Part shown: positions 1 through 6,750 of the stretch, piece by piece
How positions within the stretch are numbered: the stretch's first letter is position 1
Layout: each line of letters starts with the position of its first letter
Assembly: GCA_947176685.1 (NCBI GenBank)
Contig: CAMWRL010000013.1
Location: 1 to 18,776 of the forward strand
Source: an uncultured Ruminococcus sp.
GTDB taxonomy: Bacteria > Bacillota > Clostridia > Oscillospirales > Ruminococcaceae
DNA length: 18,776 nt
Direction: 5' to 3'
The notes under the pieces: model-generated
What the model was told of the DNA's origin: nothing
Database searches by the model: none
Seen by the model: the letters and a program-made list of their open reading frames with translations, nothing else
Program-made: the position numbers and the translations under genes

Positions 1-40
1 TTTCAGAATAATTTCAATATTATCGGGGGATATTTTTTTA

Positions 41-59
41 TTTATCGTTAAACGATAAA
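41..59. promoter_or_regulatory. Candidate operator palindrome upstream of the YoaS/YozG-like unit
   Basis: The sequence shows TTTATCGTT-A-AACGATAAA, a perfect 9-1-9 inverted repeat. Related half-sites follow: TTATCGTT at 63-70, GATAAACGTTAAA at 133-145, and AAACGTAAAA at 157-166, the last inside the spacer of the promoter at 152-180. Such a cluster beside a small Cro/C1-family regulator gene suggests an autoregulatory operator. This is inferred from position and symmetry only. Confidence 0.45.
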
Positions 60-151
60 AAATTATCGTTATTTATGCACAAGGGTACGTGCAGTCCGGA
101 GTGATATTTTTGTGCAGACGCACAAATTTAATGATAAACGTTAAATTTCTA

Positions 152-180
152 TTGACAAACGTAAAACTTCCTGCTATAAT
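152..180 (+). promoter_or_regulatory. Sigma-A type promoter for the YoaS/YozG-like unit
   Basis: A consensus -35 TTGACA (152-157) and -10 TATAAT (175-180) are separated by 17 bases, with an extended -10 TG at 172-173. The expected transcript start is near 187, about 45 bases before the ATG at 232. AACG-type half-sites overlap the spacer, so a repressor bound there would block polymerase. Confidence 0.85.
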
Positions 181-231
181 ATAAACATCAGCTGAGAACA
201 AAATCTAAAACAGGAAAATGAGGTTATATTT

Positions 232-876
232 ATGAAAAATGATATTGTAGCAAAAATCCATTCTGTCGGCAAAGTGAGCCGTATCGTTGCAAAAATCGCA
301 AAGGTTGTAGCACTTATCGGTGTAATTGCTTGTCTGATTGTGGGAATTATCGGGCTGTTTATTCCGAAAGATGCCATGCAGTTCAACGGTACAGCTTCGG
401 GAAAACTTTCACTTAATACAAAGTTTGTGGAAGATGCCGACATTGATGAAGGCAATGATAAACACAGTTTTTTGGGGGCAGACTTTGAAATAAACGTCAA
501 AGAATCAAGAGACAGTGATATTCAGCACGCTTACATTGAGGCTTCCGCAAGCAACGTAAACGGAAATATATTGAAAATTTTTGTATCTTCAGTAGGTTTT
601 GTCGGAGCAATATTCAGCGGTCTGATATGGTTTGTAATGGTGTATGCAGTTAAACTTTCTAAAACTCTTGAAACGTGTAACTCACCGTTTGAGGAAGAAG
701 TTCTTGCAGGTATGAAAAAATTAGGTGTTGCGCTTATACCTTTCGGTATTTTTACACTCGGAATATCTGGAATATCAGCAGTAGCATTGATTCTTATAAT
801 TATGGTTGTAATTCTGTTCATACACATTTTCAATTATGGTGCTGAGTTACAGCAGGAATCGGACGATACTGTATGA
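232..876 (+). CDS. DUF2975 family membrane protein (YoaS-like)
   Basis: This 214-residue integral membrane protein has no known biochemical function. Hydrophobic segments lie at about residues 22-45, 110-135 and 165-198, the last long enough for two passes, giving the four-helix layout of DUF2975. A polar loop of about 60 residues (46-108) follows the first segment. The C-terminal tail ELQQESDDTV closely resembles the conserved end of DUF2975 proteins. The ATG at 232 is preceded by GAGG (220-223). The next gene encodes a small Cro/C1-type regulator 13 bases downstream. This DUF2975 plus YozG-like pairing is common in Firmicutes, where the two are thought to act together. The family call rests on topology, tail motif and neighbour; no catalytic residues are visible. 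Confidence 0.8.
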   Translation: MKNDIVAKIHSVGKVSRIVAKIAKVVALIGVIACLIVGIIGLFIPKDAMQFNGTASGKLSLNTKFVEDADIDEGNDKHSFLGADFEINVKESRDSDIQHAYIEASASNVNGNILKIFVSSVGFVGAIFSGLIWFVMVYAVKLSKTLETCNSPFEEEVLAGMKKLGVALIPFGIFTLGISGISAVALILIIMVVILFIHIFNYGAELQQESDDTV

Positions 877-889
877 ACGGGGGATTTTT

Positions 890-1102
890 ATGGCGATAAT
901 TTCAAGACTTGACAGGGTTATGGCTGACAGGAAAATCTCTCTCAACGAATTAAGCGAGCGTGTCGGCGTAAGCAACGTAAATCTTTCCAAACTCAAAACC
1001 GGAAAAGTAAATGCTGTAAGGTTTTCGACACTCAACGCCATATGCCGTGAATTGAAGTGCCAGCCGGCGGACATTCTGGAATATGTGGAAGATACGGAAT
1101 AA
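890..1102 (+). CDS. Small Cro/C1-type helix-turn-helix regulator (YozG-like)
   Basis: A 70-residue protein that is almost entirely one helix-turn-helix domain of the HTH_26 / YozG type. The helices can be followed through LNELSERVGVSNVNLSKLKT, then FSTLNAICRELKCQPADILE, where the PADIL(E/R)Y ending is typical. The chosen ATG at 890 sits 5 bases after GGGGGA (879-884). An in-frame ATG at 836 would overlap the upstream gene by 41 bases and add 18 residues lacking domain character, so it was not used. The product is a predicted DNA-binding repressor, probably dimeric, and may control its own promoter through the palindrome at 41-59. That regulatory link is inferred. Confidence 0.88.
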   Translation: MAIISRLDRVMADRKISLNELSERVGVSNVNLSKLKTGKVNAVRFSTLNAICRELKCQPADILEYVEDTE

Positions 1103-1105
1103 TTC

Positions 1106-1136
1106 AAAAAAAACGGTATACTGTACCGTTTTTTTA
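1106..1136 (+). terminator. Rho-independent terminator after the YozG-like gene
   Basis: AAACGGTA (1111-1118) pairs with TACCGTTT (1124-1131) around a 5-base loop. The stem is flanked by an A run before and a T run (to 1135) after. The symmetric A/T tracts could let it work in both directions, but no gene faces it from the right. Confidence 0.85.
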
Positions 1137-1231
1137 TTCGTCATAACAGACATTATAACAGTATACTTTTTGTAGGAAGTCACAAAAATTCTGCTTAATT
1201 TAAATAAAAACTTTTCTTTTCGCTGAATGTG

Positions 1232-1240
1232 TGCTATAAT
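1232..1240 (+). promoter_or_regulatory. Extended -10 promoter for the HAD-ior-paaK run
   Basis: TGCTATAAT is a perfect extended -10 (TG 1232-1233, TATAAT 1235-1240). No good -35 lies 17 bases upstream; the region is T-rich. Extended -10 promoters can do without a strong -35. It lies 31 bases before the TTG start at 1271 and is the only convincing promoter seen before 9024. Confidence 0.65.
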
Positions 1241-1270
1241 TATATCATTGTTATCCGGAGGTGATTTTTT

Positions 1271-2098
1271 TTGAGGAAACGTCTTTACATTTCAGACCTT
1301 GACGGGACTTTACTCAATAATAGTGCCGGACTTTCAGAATTTACCATTAAAACGGTCAACGCCCTTATTGAAAAGGGTATGTATTTTACCTTTGCAACGG
1401 CACGGTCTGTATATTCCGCAAAACCGCTTACTTCCGCACTTAATATAAGTGTGCCGTATGTACTTATGAACGGCGTAAGCATATACAATCCGGAAAATAA
1501 CATATATATAAAAAATAATTATATACAGCCCGAAATATCTTATGAAATAATACGGGCGTTCAATGAAAATAATTTAAAATGTTTCATGTATAAGATATGT
1601 GACAATGTGCTTACGGCGTACTTCACAGAGATAACATCGCAGGTTATGCAGAGCTTTGCAGAGTCACGGAAAAATAATTATAATAAGCCTTTTGTGCAGT
1701 GCAGGGACTTTTCGGACGTTGCAGACGATAAAACGGTTTATTTTACGGTTACGGGGGAGTATGAAAAGATTCTGCCCGTTAAAAATATTATCCGGACTAT
1801 AAAAGGCGTTAATTATGCTTTTTATCAGGATACCTACACAAAAAAATATTTTCTGGAAATATTTTCCGAAAGTGCGTCCAAAGCCAACGGAATAAAATAT
1901 TTAAGGAATAAATATTCTTTTGATGAGGTTGTGTGTTTCGGGGACAACTTCAATGATATGGCTATGTTCGGGGAAGCCGATACAAAAATAGCCGTCAGGA
2001 ATGCCGTTCCGGAACTGAAAGAAACGGCTGATTTTATAACGGCTGAAAATGACCGTGACGGCGTGGCAAAGTGGCTTTCCGAAAACTATGGGAGGTAA
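1271..2098 (+). CDS. Cof-type HAD superfamily hydrolase (sugar-phosphate phosphatase type)
   Basis: This 275-residue cytosolic phosphatase belongs to the HAD type IIB (Cof/YidA) group, which removes phosphate from small phosphorylated metabolites; the substrate cannot be read from the sequence. Motif I is SDLDGTLL with nucleophile D9 and acid/base D11. Motif II is FATARS, with T43 in a TAR variant of the usual TGR. Motif III lysine is K204 in SASKANGIKYL. Motif IV is GDNFNDMAMF with D225 and D229 for Mg2+. The region between motifs II and III matches the C2B cap in size. The start is TTG, supported by GGAGGTGA at 1257-1264 with 6 bases spacing, and puts motif I at the usual distance from the N-terminus. 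It heads the long run that includes iorA, but no link to aryl-acid metabolism is evident. Confidence 0.92.
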   Translation: MRKRLYISDLDGTLLNNSAGLSEFTIKTVNALIEKGMYFTFATARSVYSAKPLTSALNISVPYVLMNGVSIYNPENNIYIKNNYIQPEISYEIIRAFNENNLKCFMYKICDNVLTAYFTEITSQVMQSFAESRKNNYNKPFVQCRDFSDVADDKTVYFTVTGEYEKILPVKNIIRTIKGVNYAFYQDTYTKKYFLEIFSESASKANGIKYLRNKYSFDEVVCFGDNFNDMAMFGEADTKIAVRNAVPELKETADFITAENDRDGVAKWLSENYGR

Positions 2099-2101
2099 TT
2101 T

Positions 2102-2818
2102 ATGAACGGATTTTCATATAAAAATGTTTACGGAACTGATGAGTATAACAGATTTATTGATAAACAGCGTTATGTAACAGACGATAGATTTCTTTCTGAA
2201 ACGGAAATTTATGAGTTGTCAGACGGTTTTTCCCTTGAAATCAGTACCTATGAGGAAGAACGGCAAAGTAAAAGTCATACAGTATTCATTGCTGTACAGA
2301 AAGCAGCTTTGAAAAATGCAGACAGTACAATATATGAATACTATTGTTTTTATGACCATACAAGACCGTTTACAGAAATTATACATCACAAAAACGGTCA
2401 CAGATATTATCCGTTTCATATTGACCTGTACGGAATCAGTTTTCTTGATGTAGATACTATGGAAGTGTACAACTATATTCCCGAAGGCTATGAACATGAT
2501 GATAAATATATGTGCGGAGAGTCCTTTATAATAACCGATATTCACTATGATAAGGAATCAAATCTAATTGCATACGGCGGTTGTTACTGGGCTGCTCCTT
2601 ATGAAGTAATGGTGGGAGATTTTTCAGACCCTCTTAACTTCAATCCGCATCTTGTAAGTCTGCGTAATATTTTAGACCCCGAATATGATTATGATGATAT
2701 TGATTTCAAGGAATGGAAAAATAACAGATTGTATGCTTTGTGCGACAGTGAAGAAAAATCTGTGAGCATTGAAGAACTCAGAAATATGATAAATGAATTG
2801 ACTATGAAAGGAAAATAA
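2102..2818 (+). CDS. Hypothetical acidic protein, 238 residues
   Basis: I do not recognise a family. The protein is soluble-looking, with no signal peptide or membrane segment, and is rich in Asp, Glu and Tyr. Aromatic clusters include EYYCFYDHTRPF (about 80-91) and YGGCYWAAPYEV (about 158-169), and the C-terminus is likely helical. The middle part, SFLDVDTMEVYNYIPEGYEH, looks like beta-strand repeats. The start ATG at 2102 is preceded by GGAGGT (2091-2096), which overlaps the stop of the HAD gene, so the two are tightly coupled. It ends 3 bases before iorA. Size, acidity and solitary nature recall immunity-type or housekeeping small-protein families, but no toxin gene is nearby and I assign no function. 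Confidence 0.8.
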   Translation: MNGFSYKNVYGTDEYNRFIDKQRYVTDDRFLSETEIYELSDGFSLEISTYEEERQSKSHTVFIAVQKAALKNADSTIYEYYCFYDHTRPFTEIIHHKNGHRYYPFHIDLYGISFLDVDTMEVYNYIPEGYEHDDKYMCGESFIITDIHYDKESNLIAYGGCYWAAPYEVMVGDFSDPLNFNPHLVSLRNILDPEYDYDDIDFKEWKNNRLYALCDSEEKSVSIEELRNMINELTMKGK

Positions 2819-2821
2819 AAA

Positions 2822-4552
2822 ATGAAAAAGTTAATGCTTGGAAATGAAGCTTTTGCGAGAGGACTTTATGAGGCAGGGTGTAAGGTAGTATCAAGTTATC
2901 CCGGTACGCCGTCAACTGAAATAACCGAAGAAGTCGCTAAATATAATGAAGTTTACGCCGAATGGGCACCGAATGAAAAAGTAGCTCTGGAGGTTGCGTT
3001 AGGTGCGTCAATAGCAGGTGCAAGAAGTTTTTGTGGAATGAAGCACGTAGGACTGAATGTTGCGGCAGACCCTTTGTATACAGCGTCATACAGCGGTGTT
3101 AATGCAGGACTTGTAATAGCCGTTGCAGATGACCAGGGTATGCACTCATCGCAGAATGAACAGGACAGCCGTCATCACGCAATAGCTTCAAAAGTACCTA
3201 TGCTTGAACCGTCCGACTCAGCAGAATGTAAAGACTTTGTAAAGCTTGCATTTGAGATTTCCGAAAATTTCGACACGCCCGTTATTGTGAGAATGTCAAC
3301 AAGAGTTGCGCATTCCCAAAGCGTTGTTGCAGCCGAAGACCGTCAGGAACTTGAACTCAAAGAATATATAAAAACACCTCAGAAATACGTTATGATGCCG
3401 GCTTACGCAAAGGGCAGACACGTATTTGTAGAGGAACGCACAAATAAACTCACTGAATATGCTGAGACTTCACCGCTTAACCGTGTGGAGATTTCCGAAA
3501 ATGCGGAGTTTGGCGTAATAACCAACGGTGCGGCTTACCAGTACACTAAGGAAGCGTTAGGCGATAAAGCGTCTGTTTTAAAAATAGGTATGGTAAATCC
3601 TATGCCGGTAAAGCTTATTCAGGACTTTGCCGCAAAGTACGAAAAAATTTACATAATTGAAGAACTTGACGGCATTATTGAACAGCACTGCCGCAATATA
3701 GGAGTGAATAACGTTCAGGGTAAGGAAATATTCGGATATATCGGAGAGATTCCGCAGTCAGTGATTGCTGAAAAGATTCTGGGCGAAAAGAAAGAGTTTG
3801 TTTCACTTGATGAGAATATTCCGGTAAGACCGCCTGTTATGTGTGCAGGCTGTCCGCACAGGGGACTTTTCTACTGTCTTAAAAAACTTGGTGTTACAGT
3901 TTCGGGCGATATAGGCTGTTATACTCTCGGAGCTGCCGCACCTCTCAACGCTATGGACACTACTATTTGTATGGGTGCTTCTATTTCCGGACTACACGGC
4001 TTCAATAAGGCAAGGGGCGCAGAATCCGAACACAAAAGCGTTGCAGTAATAGGTGACTCAACGTTTATGCACTCCGGAATGACGGGTCTTGTGAATATAG
4101 CTTATAATAACTCAAACTCAACTGTAATTATCCTTGATAATTCAATTACGGGAATGACGGGTCACCAGCAGAATCCCACCACCGGAAAAAATCTCAAGGG
4201 TGACCCTGCCGCCGCTGTAAACCTTGAAGAACTCTGTAAGGCTATAGGCATAAAGAGGGTACAAGTAGTTGACCCGTATCACCTTGCCGAAACCGAAAAG
4301 GCTATAAAGGAAGAACTTGCGGCAGATGAAGCGTCTGTTATTATTTCACGCCGTCCGTGTGCGCTGTTGAAATATGTTAAACATAATCCGCCGTTTGCAG
4401 TTGACAGCGAAAAGTGCGTAGGCTGTAAGGCTTGTATGAAACTGGGCTGTCCGGCAATTTCGGTAAAGGACAAAAAGGCAGTTATTGACCATACACAGTG
4501 CGTGGGCTGCGGAATATGTCAAGAACAGTGCAAATTTAATGCTATCAAATGA
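2822..4552 (+). CDS. iorA: Indolepyruvate:ferredoxin oxidoreductase, alpha subunit
   Basis: The large subunit of IOR converts aryl-pyruvates (indole-, phenyl- and hydroxyphenyl-pyruvate) plus CoA and oxidised ferredoxin to aryl-acetyl-CoA, CO2 and reduced ferredoxin; related enzymes can run in reverse. The N-terminal pyrimidine-binding domain opens with SSYPGTPSTEI near residue 24. The TPP-binding domain (about 335-450) contains CAGCPHRG, GDIGCYTLG, GDSTFMHSG and DNSITGMTGHQQNP. The C-terminus carries two 4Fe-4S motifs: C532, C535, C538, C543 (with the CxxxxCP spacing seen in IorA) and C560, C563, C566, C570. Length 576 fits the family (about 580-640). ATG at 2822 follows AAAGGA (2807-2812). 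Its partner iorB lies 0.9 kb downstream, not next to it. The stop overlaps the next start (ATGA). Confidence 0.96.
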   Translation: MKKLMLGNEAFARGLYEAGCKVVSSYPGTPSTEITEEVAKYNEVYAEWAPNEKVALEVALGASIAGARSFCGMKHVGLNVAADPLYTASYSGVNAGLVIAVADDQGMHSSQNEQDSRHHAIASKVPMLEPSDSAECKDFVKLAFEISENFDTPVIVRMSTRVAHSQSVVAAEDRQELELKEYIKTPQKYVMMPAYAKGRHVFVEERTNKLTEYAETSPLNRVEISENAEFGVITNGAAYQYTKEALGDKASVLKIGMVNPMPVKLIQDFAAKYEKIYIIEELDGIIEQHCRNIGVNNVQGKEIFGYIGEIPQSVIAEKILGEKKEFVSLDENIPVRPPVMCAGCPHRGLFYCLKKLGVTVSGDIGCYTLGAAAPLNAMDTTICMGASISGLHGFNKARGAESEHKSVAVIGDSTFMHSGMTGLVNIAYNNSNSTVIILDNSITGMTGHQQNPTTGKNLKGDPAAAVNLEELCKAIGIKRVQVVDPYHLAETEKAIKEELAADEASVIISRRPCALLKYVKHNPPFAVDSEKCVGCKACMKLGCPAISVKDKKAVIDHTQCVGCGICQEQCKFNAIK

Positions 4553-5049
4553 TAAATGGAAATATTATTGAATTAAGTTATTCATGTTTCGGTGACAGTT
4601 CGTATTTTGTAATATGGTACGAGGACGAAAATAATGAAAATCGTGTATATAATTCCGGCGGAAAAGTTATATGTTTTCCGTCGGAGGAAAAAGCACAGCA
4701 AAATGCTGAAAAGTTTGGTATAACTGTAACGGGTACTTGTTTTTATGATATTGAACATCTTTTTTACTTGATTGAAACGCACTCAAAAGAAACAGACTGT
4801 AATTTTCTGATTGACTTCTGGAATCTTTTTTCTGATATAGCGTACTCTGTCGGAAAAGAGCTTGAACCCATAAAGACAAGGCGTATTAATCGATGTTATA
4901 ATAAACTTTTCTGGGGACTGAATTTGCCTGCCGTTACTCCGGAGGGTTGCGAATATGAACCGATTTTCACGAAAAGGGAAAGAAAATTAATCAGGGAAAT
5001 TATGCGTACTGGACTTGAAATCTTTGAAAAAAATTCTAAATGGGAGTAA
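4549..5049 (+). CDS. Hypothetical protein, 166 residues, translationally coupled to iorA
   Basis: I do not recognise a family. The start ATG overlaps the iorA stop as ATGA, so translation is probably coupled to iorA. No signal peptide or membrane segment is visible. The N-terminal half looks beta-rich and aromatic (SYFVIWYEDENNENRVY, near 18-34), followed by a region about half hydrophobic (FWNLFSDIAYSVGKEL) and a basic C-terminal helix beginning TKRERKLIREIM. A short form of the phrase GGKVICFPSEEKAQQNAEKF (residues 41-60) suggests a strand followed by a helix, as in small alpha/beta domains. It lies between the two subunit genes of one enzyme, a position that would fit a maturation or regulatory role, but unrelated insertion is equally possible. 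Confidence 0.75.
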   Translation: MINGNIIELSYSCFGDSSYFVIWYEDENNENRVYNSGGKVICFPSEEKAQQNAEKFGITVTGTCFYDIEHLFYLIETHSKETDCNFLIDFWNLFSDIAYSVGKELEPIKTRRINRCYNKLFWGLNLPAVTPEGCEYEPIFTKRERKLIREIMRTGLEIFEKNSKWE

Positions 5050-5054
5050 AATAT

Positions 5055-5453
5055 ATGGCTAAAAATTATGACGGAATGTACAGCAGTTTTACAGAATGGC
5101 TTGATAATCTGCTTGAAAATAACGATATTCCAGCTGATACAAAGGCTTTTAATTTCAATCTCTATGATGAAGAAGGTGACGTTTTCGGCGTACAGCTTAT
5201 AGCCTCGGACAGATTCGACCCAGATGGTGACGAGTGGGCTTGTTGTGAAATATGGTCTTCCGAAGAAGATGTTTTCTTTGTGGACGCTTCCGACGAGGAC
5301 GACAAAAGTCCCGAAGCGTTTGAAAAATTCATAACTGACATAGTTTCTGATTATATCAGAACAGGCACATACGGTGATGTTCTTGGTTTTGTGCCGGTCG
5401 GTATCGGATTTGTTGACGGTGATTTAAATATTATTTTCATACCCGAAAATTAA
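5055..5453 (+). CDS. Hypothetical acidic protein, 132 residues, between iorA and iorB
   Basis: I do not recognise a family. The protein is strongly acidic, with repeated D/E runs (for example DASDEDDKSPEAF), and has no signal peptide. The ATG at 5055 is preferred because GGGAG (5042-5046) lies 8 bases before it. An in-frame ATG at 5040 would put this ribosome binding site inside the gene and add 5 residues. The shine-dalgarno overlaps the stop of the preceding gene. The N-terminal part reads like a helix (SFTEWLDNLLENN) and then strands (FNFNLYDEEGDVFGVQLIAS, EWACCEIWSSEEDVFFVD), ending in hydrophobic strands FVPVGIGFVDGDLNIIFIP. This is the style of small immunity-like or stress-related alpha/beta proteins; no function is assigned. 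It ends 13 bases before iorB. Confidence 0.78.
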   Translation: MAKNYDGMYSSFTEWLDNLLENNDIPADTKAFNFNLYDEEGDVFGVQLIASDRFDPDGDEWACCEIWSSEEDVFFVDASDEDDKSPEAFEKFITDIVSDYIRTGTYGDVLGFVPVGIGFVDGDLNIIFIPEN

Positions 5454-5466
5454 GGAGTTTTATTAT

Positions 5467-6039
5467 ATGGAAACAAAATCAATTATGATAGTGGGCGTAG
5501 GCGGACAGGGTTCTTTGCTTGCGTCAAGAATTATAGGCAACGTGCTTTTATCGCAGGGATATGACGTTAAAGTCAGCGAAGTCCACGGAATGTCACAGCG
5601 TGGGGGTTCTGTTGTAACTTATGTAAAGTATGGCGAAAAAGTCTATTCCCCGATTGTTGAAAAAGGCGAAGCCGATATTATAATATCGTTCGAGATGCTC
5701 GAAACAGCAAGAGCATTGCCGTATCTGAAAAAGGGTGGTAAAATGATTACTTCCGTACAGCAGATAGACCCTATGCCCGTAATTACCGGAACGGCTGAAT
5801 ATCCCGACAACCTCGTTGAAAAACTGAAGTCGGCAGGTGCGGACGTTACAGCAGTGGACGCTCTCACGCTTGCGGAACAGGCAGGTACGGCAAAAGCTTC
5901 AAACGTTGTGCTTATGGGAGTGCTTGCGTCTAAAATGGATTTTCCCGAAGAAGTATGGCAGAATGCACTTGAACAGTGTGTACCGCCCAAATTTCTTGAA
6001 CTGAATAAAAAAGCTTTTGCACTGGGCAGGAATGTATGA
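5467..6039 (+). CDS. iorB: Indolepyruvate:ferredoxin oxidoreductase, beta subunit
   Basis: The 190-residue small subunit of IOR corresponds to the gamma domain of pyruvate:ferredoxin oxidoreductases and forms the CoA-binding side of the complex. It opens with the glycine-rich VGVGGQGSLLASRI (residues 9-22) and has the diagnostic EVHGMSQRGGSV (about 38-49), followed by ADIIISFEMLETARALPYL. Length is right for IorB (about 190-200), and AAGGAG precedes the ATG. It needs IorA for activity; the separation from iorA by two small genes is unusual because the two are normally adjacent. The last bases overlap the next start (ATGA at 6036-6039). Confidence 0.95.
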   Translation: METKSIMIVGVGGQGSLLASRIIGNVLLSQGYDVKVSEVHGMSQRGGSVVTYVKYGEKVYSPIVEKGEADIIISFEMLETARALPYLKKGGKMITSVQQIDPMPVITGTAEYPDNLVEKLKSAGADVTAVDALTLAEQAGTAKASNVVLMGVLASKMDFPEEVWQNALEQCVPPKFLELNKKAFALGRNV

Positions 6040-6701
6040 AAAAATTTTTCCTGATACTTTCAGCATTGATTATGATTGTATCAGTGGTATCATGCAAAAA
6101 AGAGGAGTATTCCGTTAGTGAACCGGATACTGATTATACCATAATTACAATGGACGATTTAAAAGCTATAAACGGCGATAATCTTGAAATAGAGTATGAT
6201 TTTGGAAGAATAGAGACTATTGACGGCGAAATTGCATATTTTCCCGTAACCGACAAGGATAAGGCTTATGAGGCTTTTATGGGAATCGCTGAACTTCTTG
6301 GCATTGAGAATACAGAAGATTTTGTCTATAACGAAACCGCAAGCCACGAAAATCCCAACGGACTTAATGATTATTATTTTCAGCAGTATTACAAGGGCAT
6401 TAAGATTTATGGTGCATATGTTCAGATAATTGTAAATCCACAGCACACGGAATGGACAAGTACATACAGTAGCTATATTCCGAATCTTGATATTGATACA
6501 GAGCCGAAAATTTCAGAAGAAGAAGCCATAAAACGTGCGGAATCAAAATATAATACAACAGTCAGTGGTAATCCTGAGCTTGTTATAAGCGACAGAGTAC
6601 TTGCATGGGATATGGACTTATCAGGTTCAGATACATACAGAATCATTATGCGTGCCGACAATGGTACAATACTTTACGAAGAAGAAACGATTATTGATTA
6701 A
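6036..6701 (+). CDS. Lipoprotein with FTP and PepSY propeptide-like domains, no protease
   Basis: A 221-residue predicted lipoprotein: the signal sequence (residues 1-19, basic KK then hydrophobic) ends in a lipobox VVS-C20, so it would be anchored on the outer face of the membrane. Residues about 82-137 resemble the FTP domain (fungalysin/thermolysin propeptide) through YYFQQYYKGIKIYGAYVQII. Residues about 158-219 match a PepSY domain (ISEEEAIKRAESKY, then strands ending GTILYEEE). In M4 proteases these domains chaperone and inhibit the catalytic domain, but no HExxH or peptidase follows here, so it is a stand-alone propeptide-like protein that may bind or inhibit a protease encoded elsewhere. 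The start overlaps the iorB stop. Its place between iorB and paaK is unexplained. Confidence 0.8.
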   Translation: MKKFFLILSALIMIVSVVSCKKEEYSVSEPDTDYTIITMDDLKAINGDNLEIEYDFGRIETIDGEIAYFPVTDKDKAYEAFMGIAELLGIENTEDFVYNETASHENPNGLNDYYFQQYYKGIKIYGAYVQIIVNPQHTEWTSTYSSYIPNLDIDTEPKISEEEAIKRAESKYNTTVSGNPELVISDRVLAWDMDLSGSDTYRIIMRADNGTILYEEETIID

Positions 6702-6750
6702 AAATAATTGACGACAGTTGATTATAATTATATAAAAGGAGATGAAGCCA

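Noticed and set aside
1167..1188. TTTTTGT/ACAAAAA inverted repeat before the HAD gene considered as a riboswitch or operator
   Set aside because: It lies upstream of the -10, is almost only A-T, and shows no riboswitch core.
6708..6734. Possible promoter before paaK (TTGACG with TATAAT or TATATA)
   Set aside because: TATAAT is only 9 bases from TTGACG, and the better-spaced AT box overlaps the paaK ribosome binding site, so transcription would start inside the gene.
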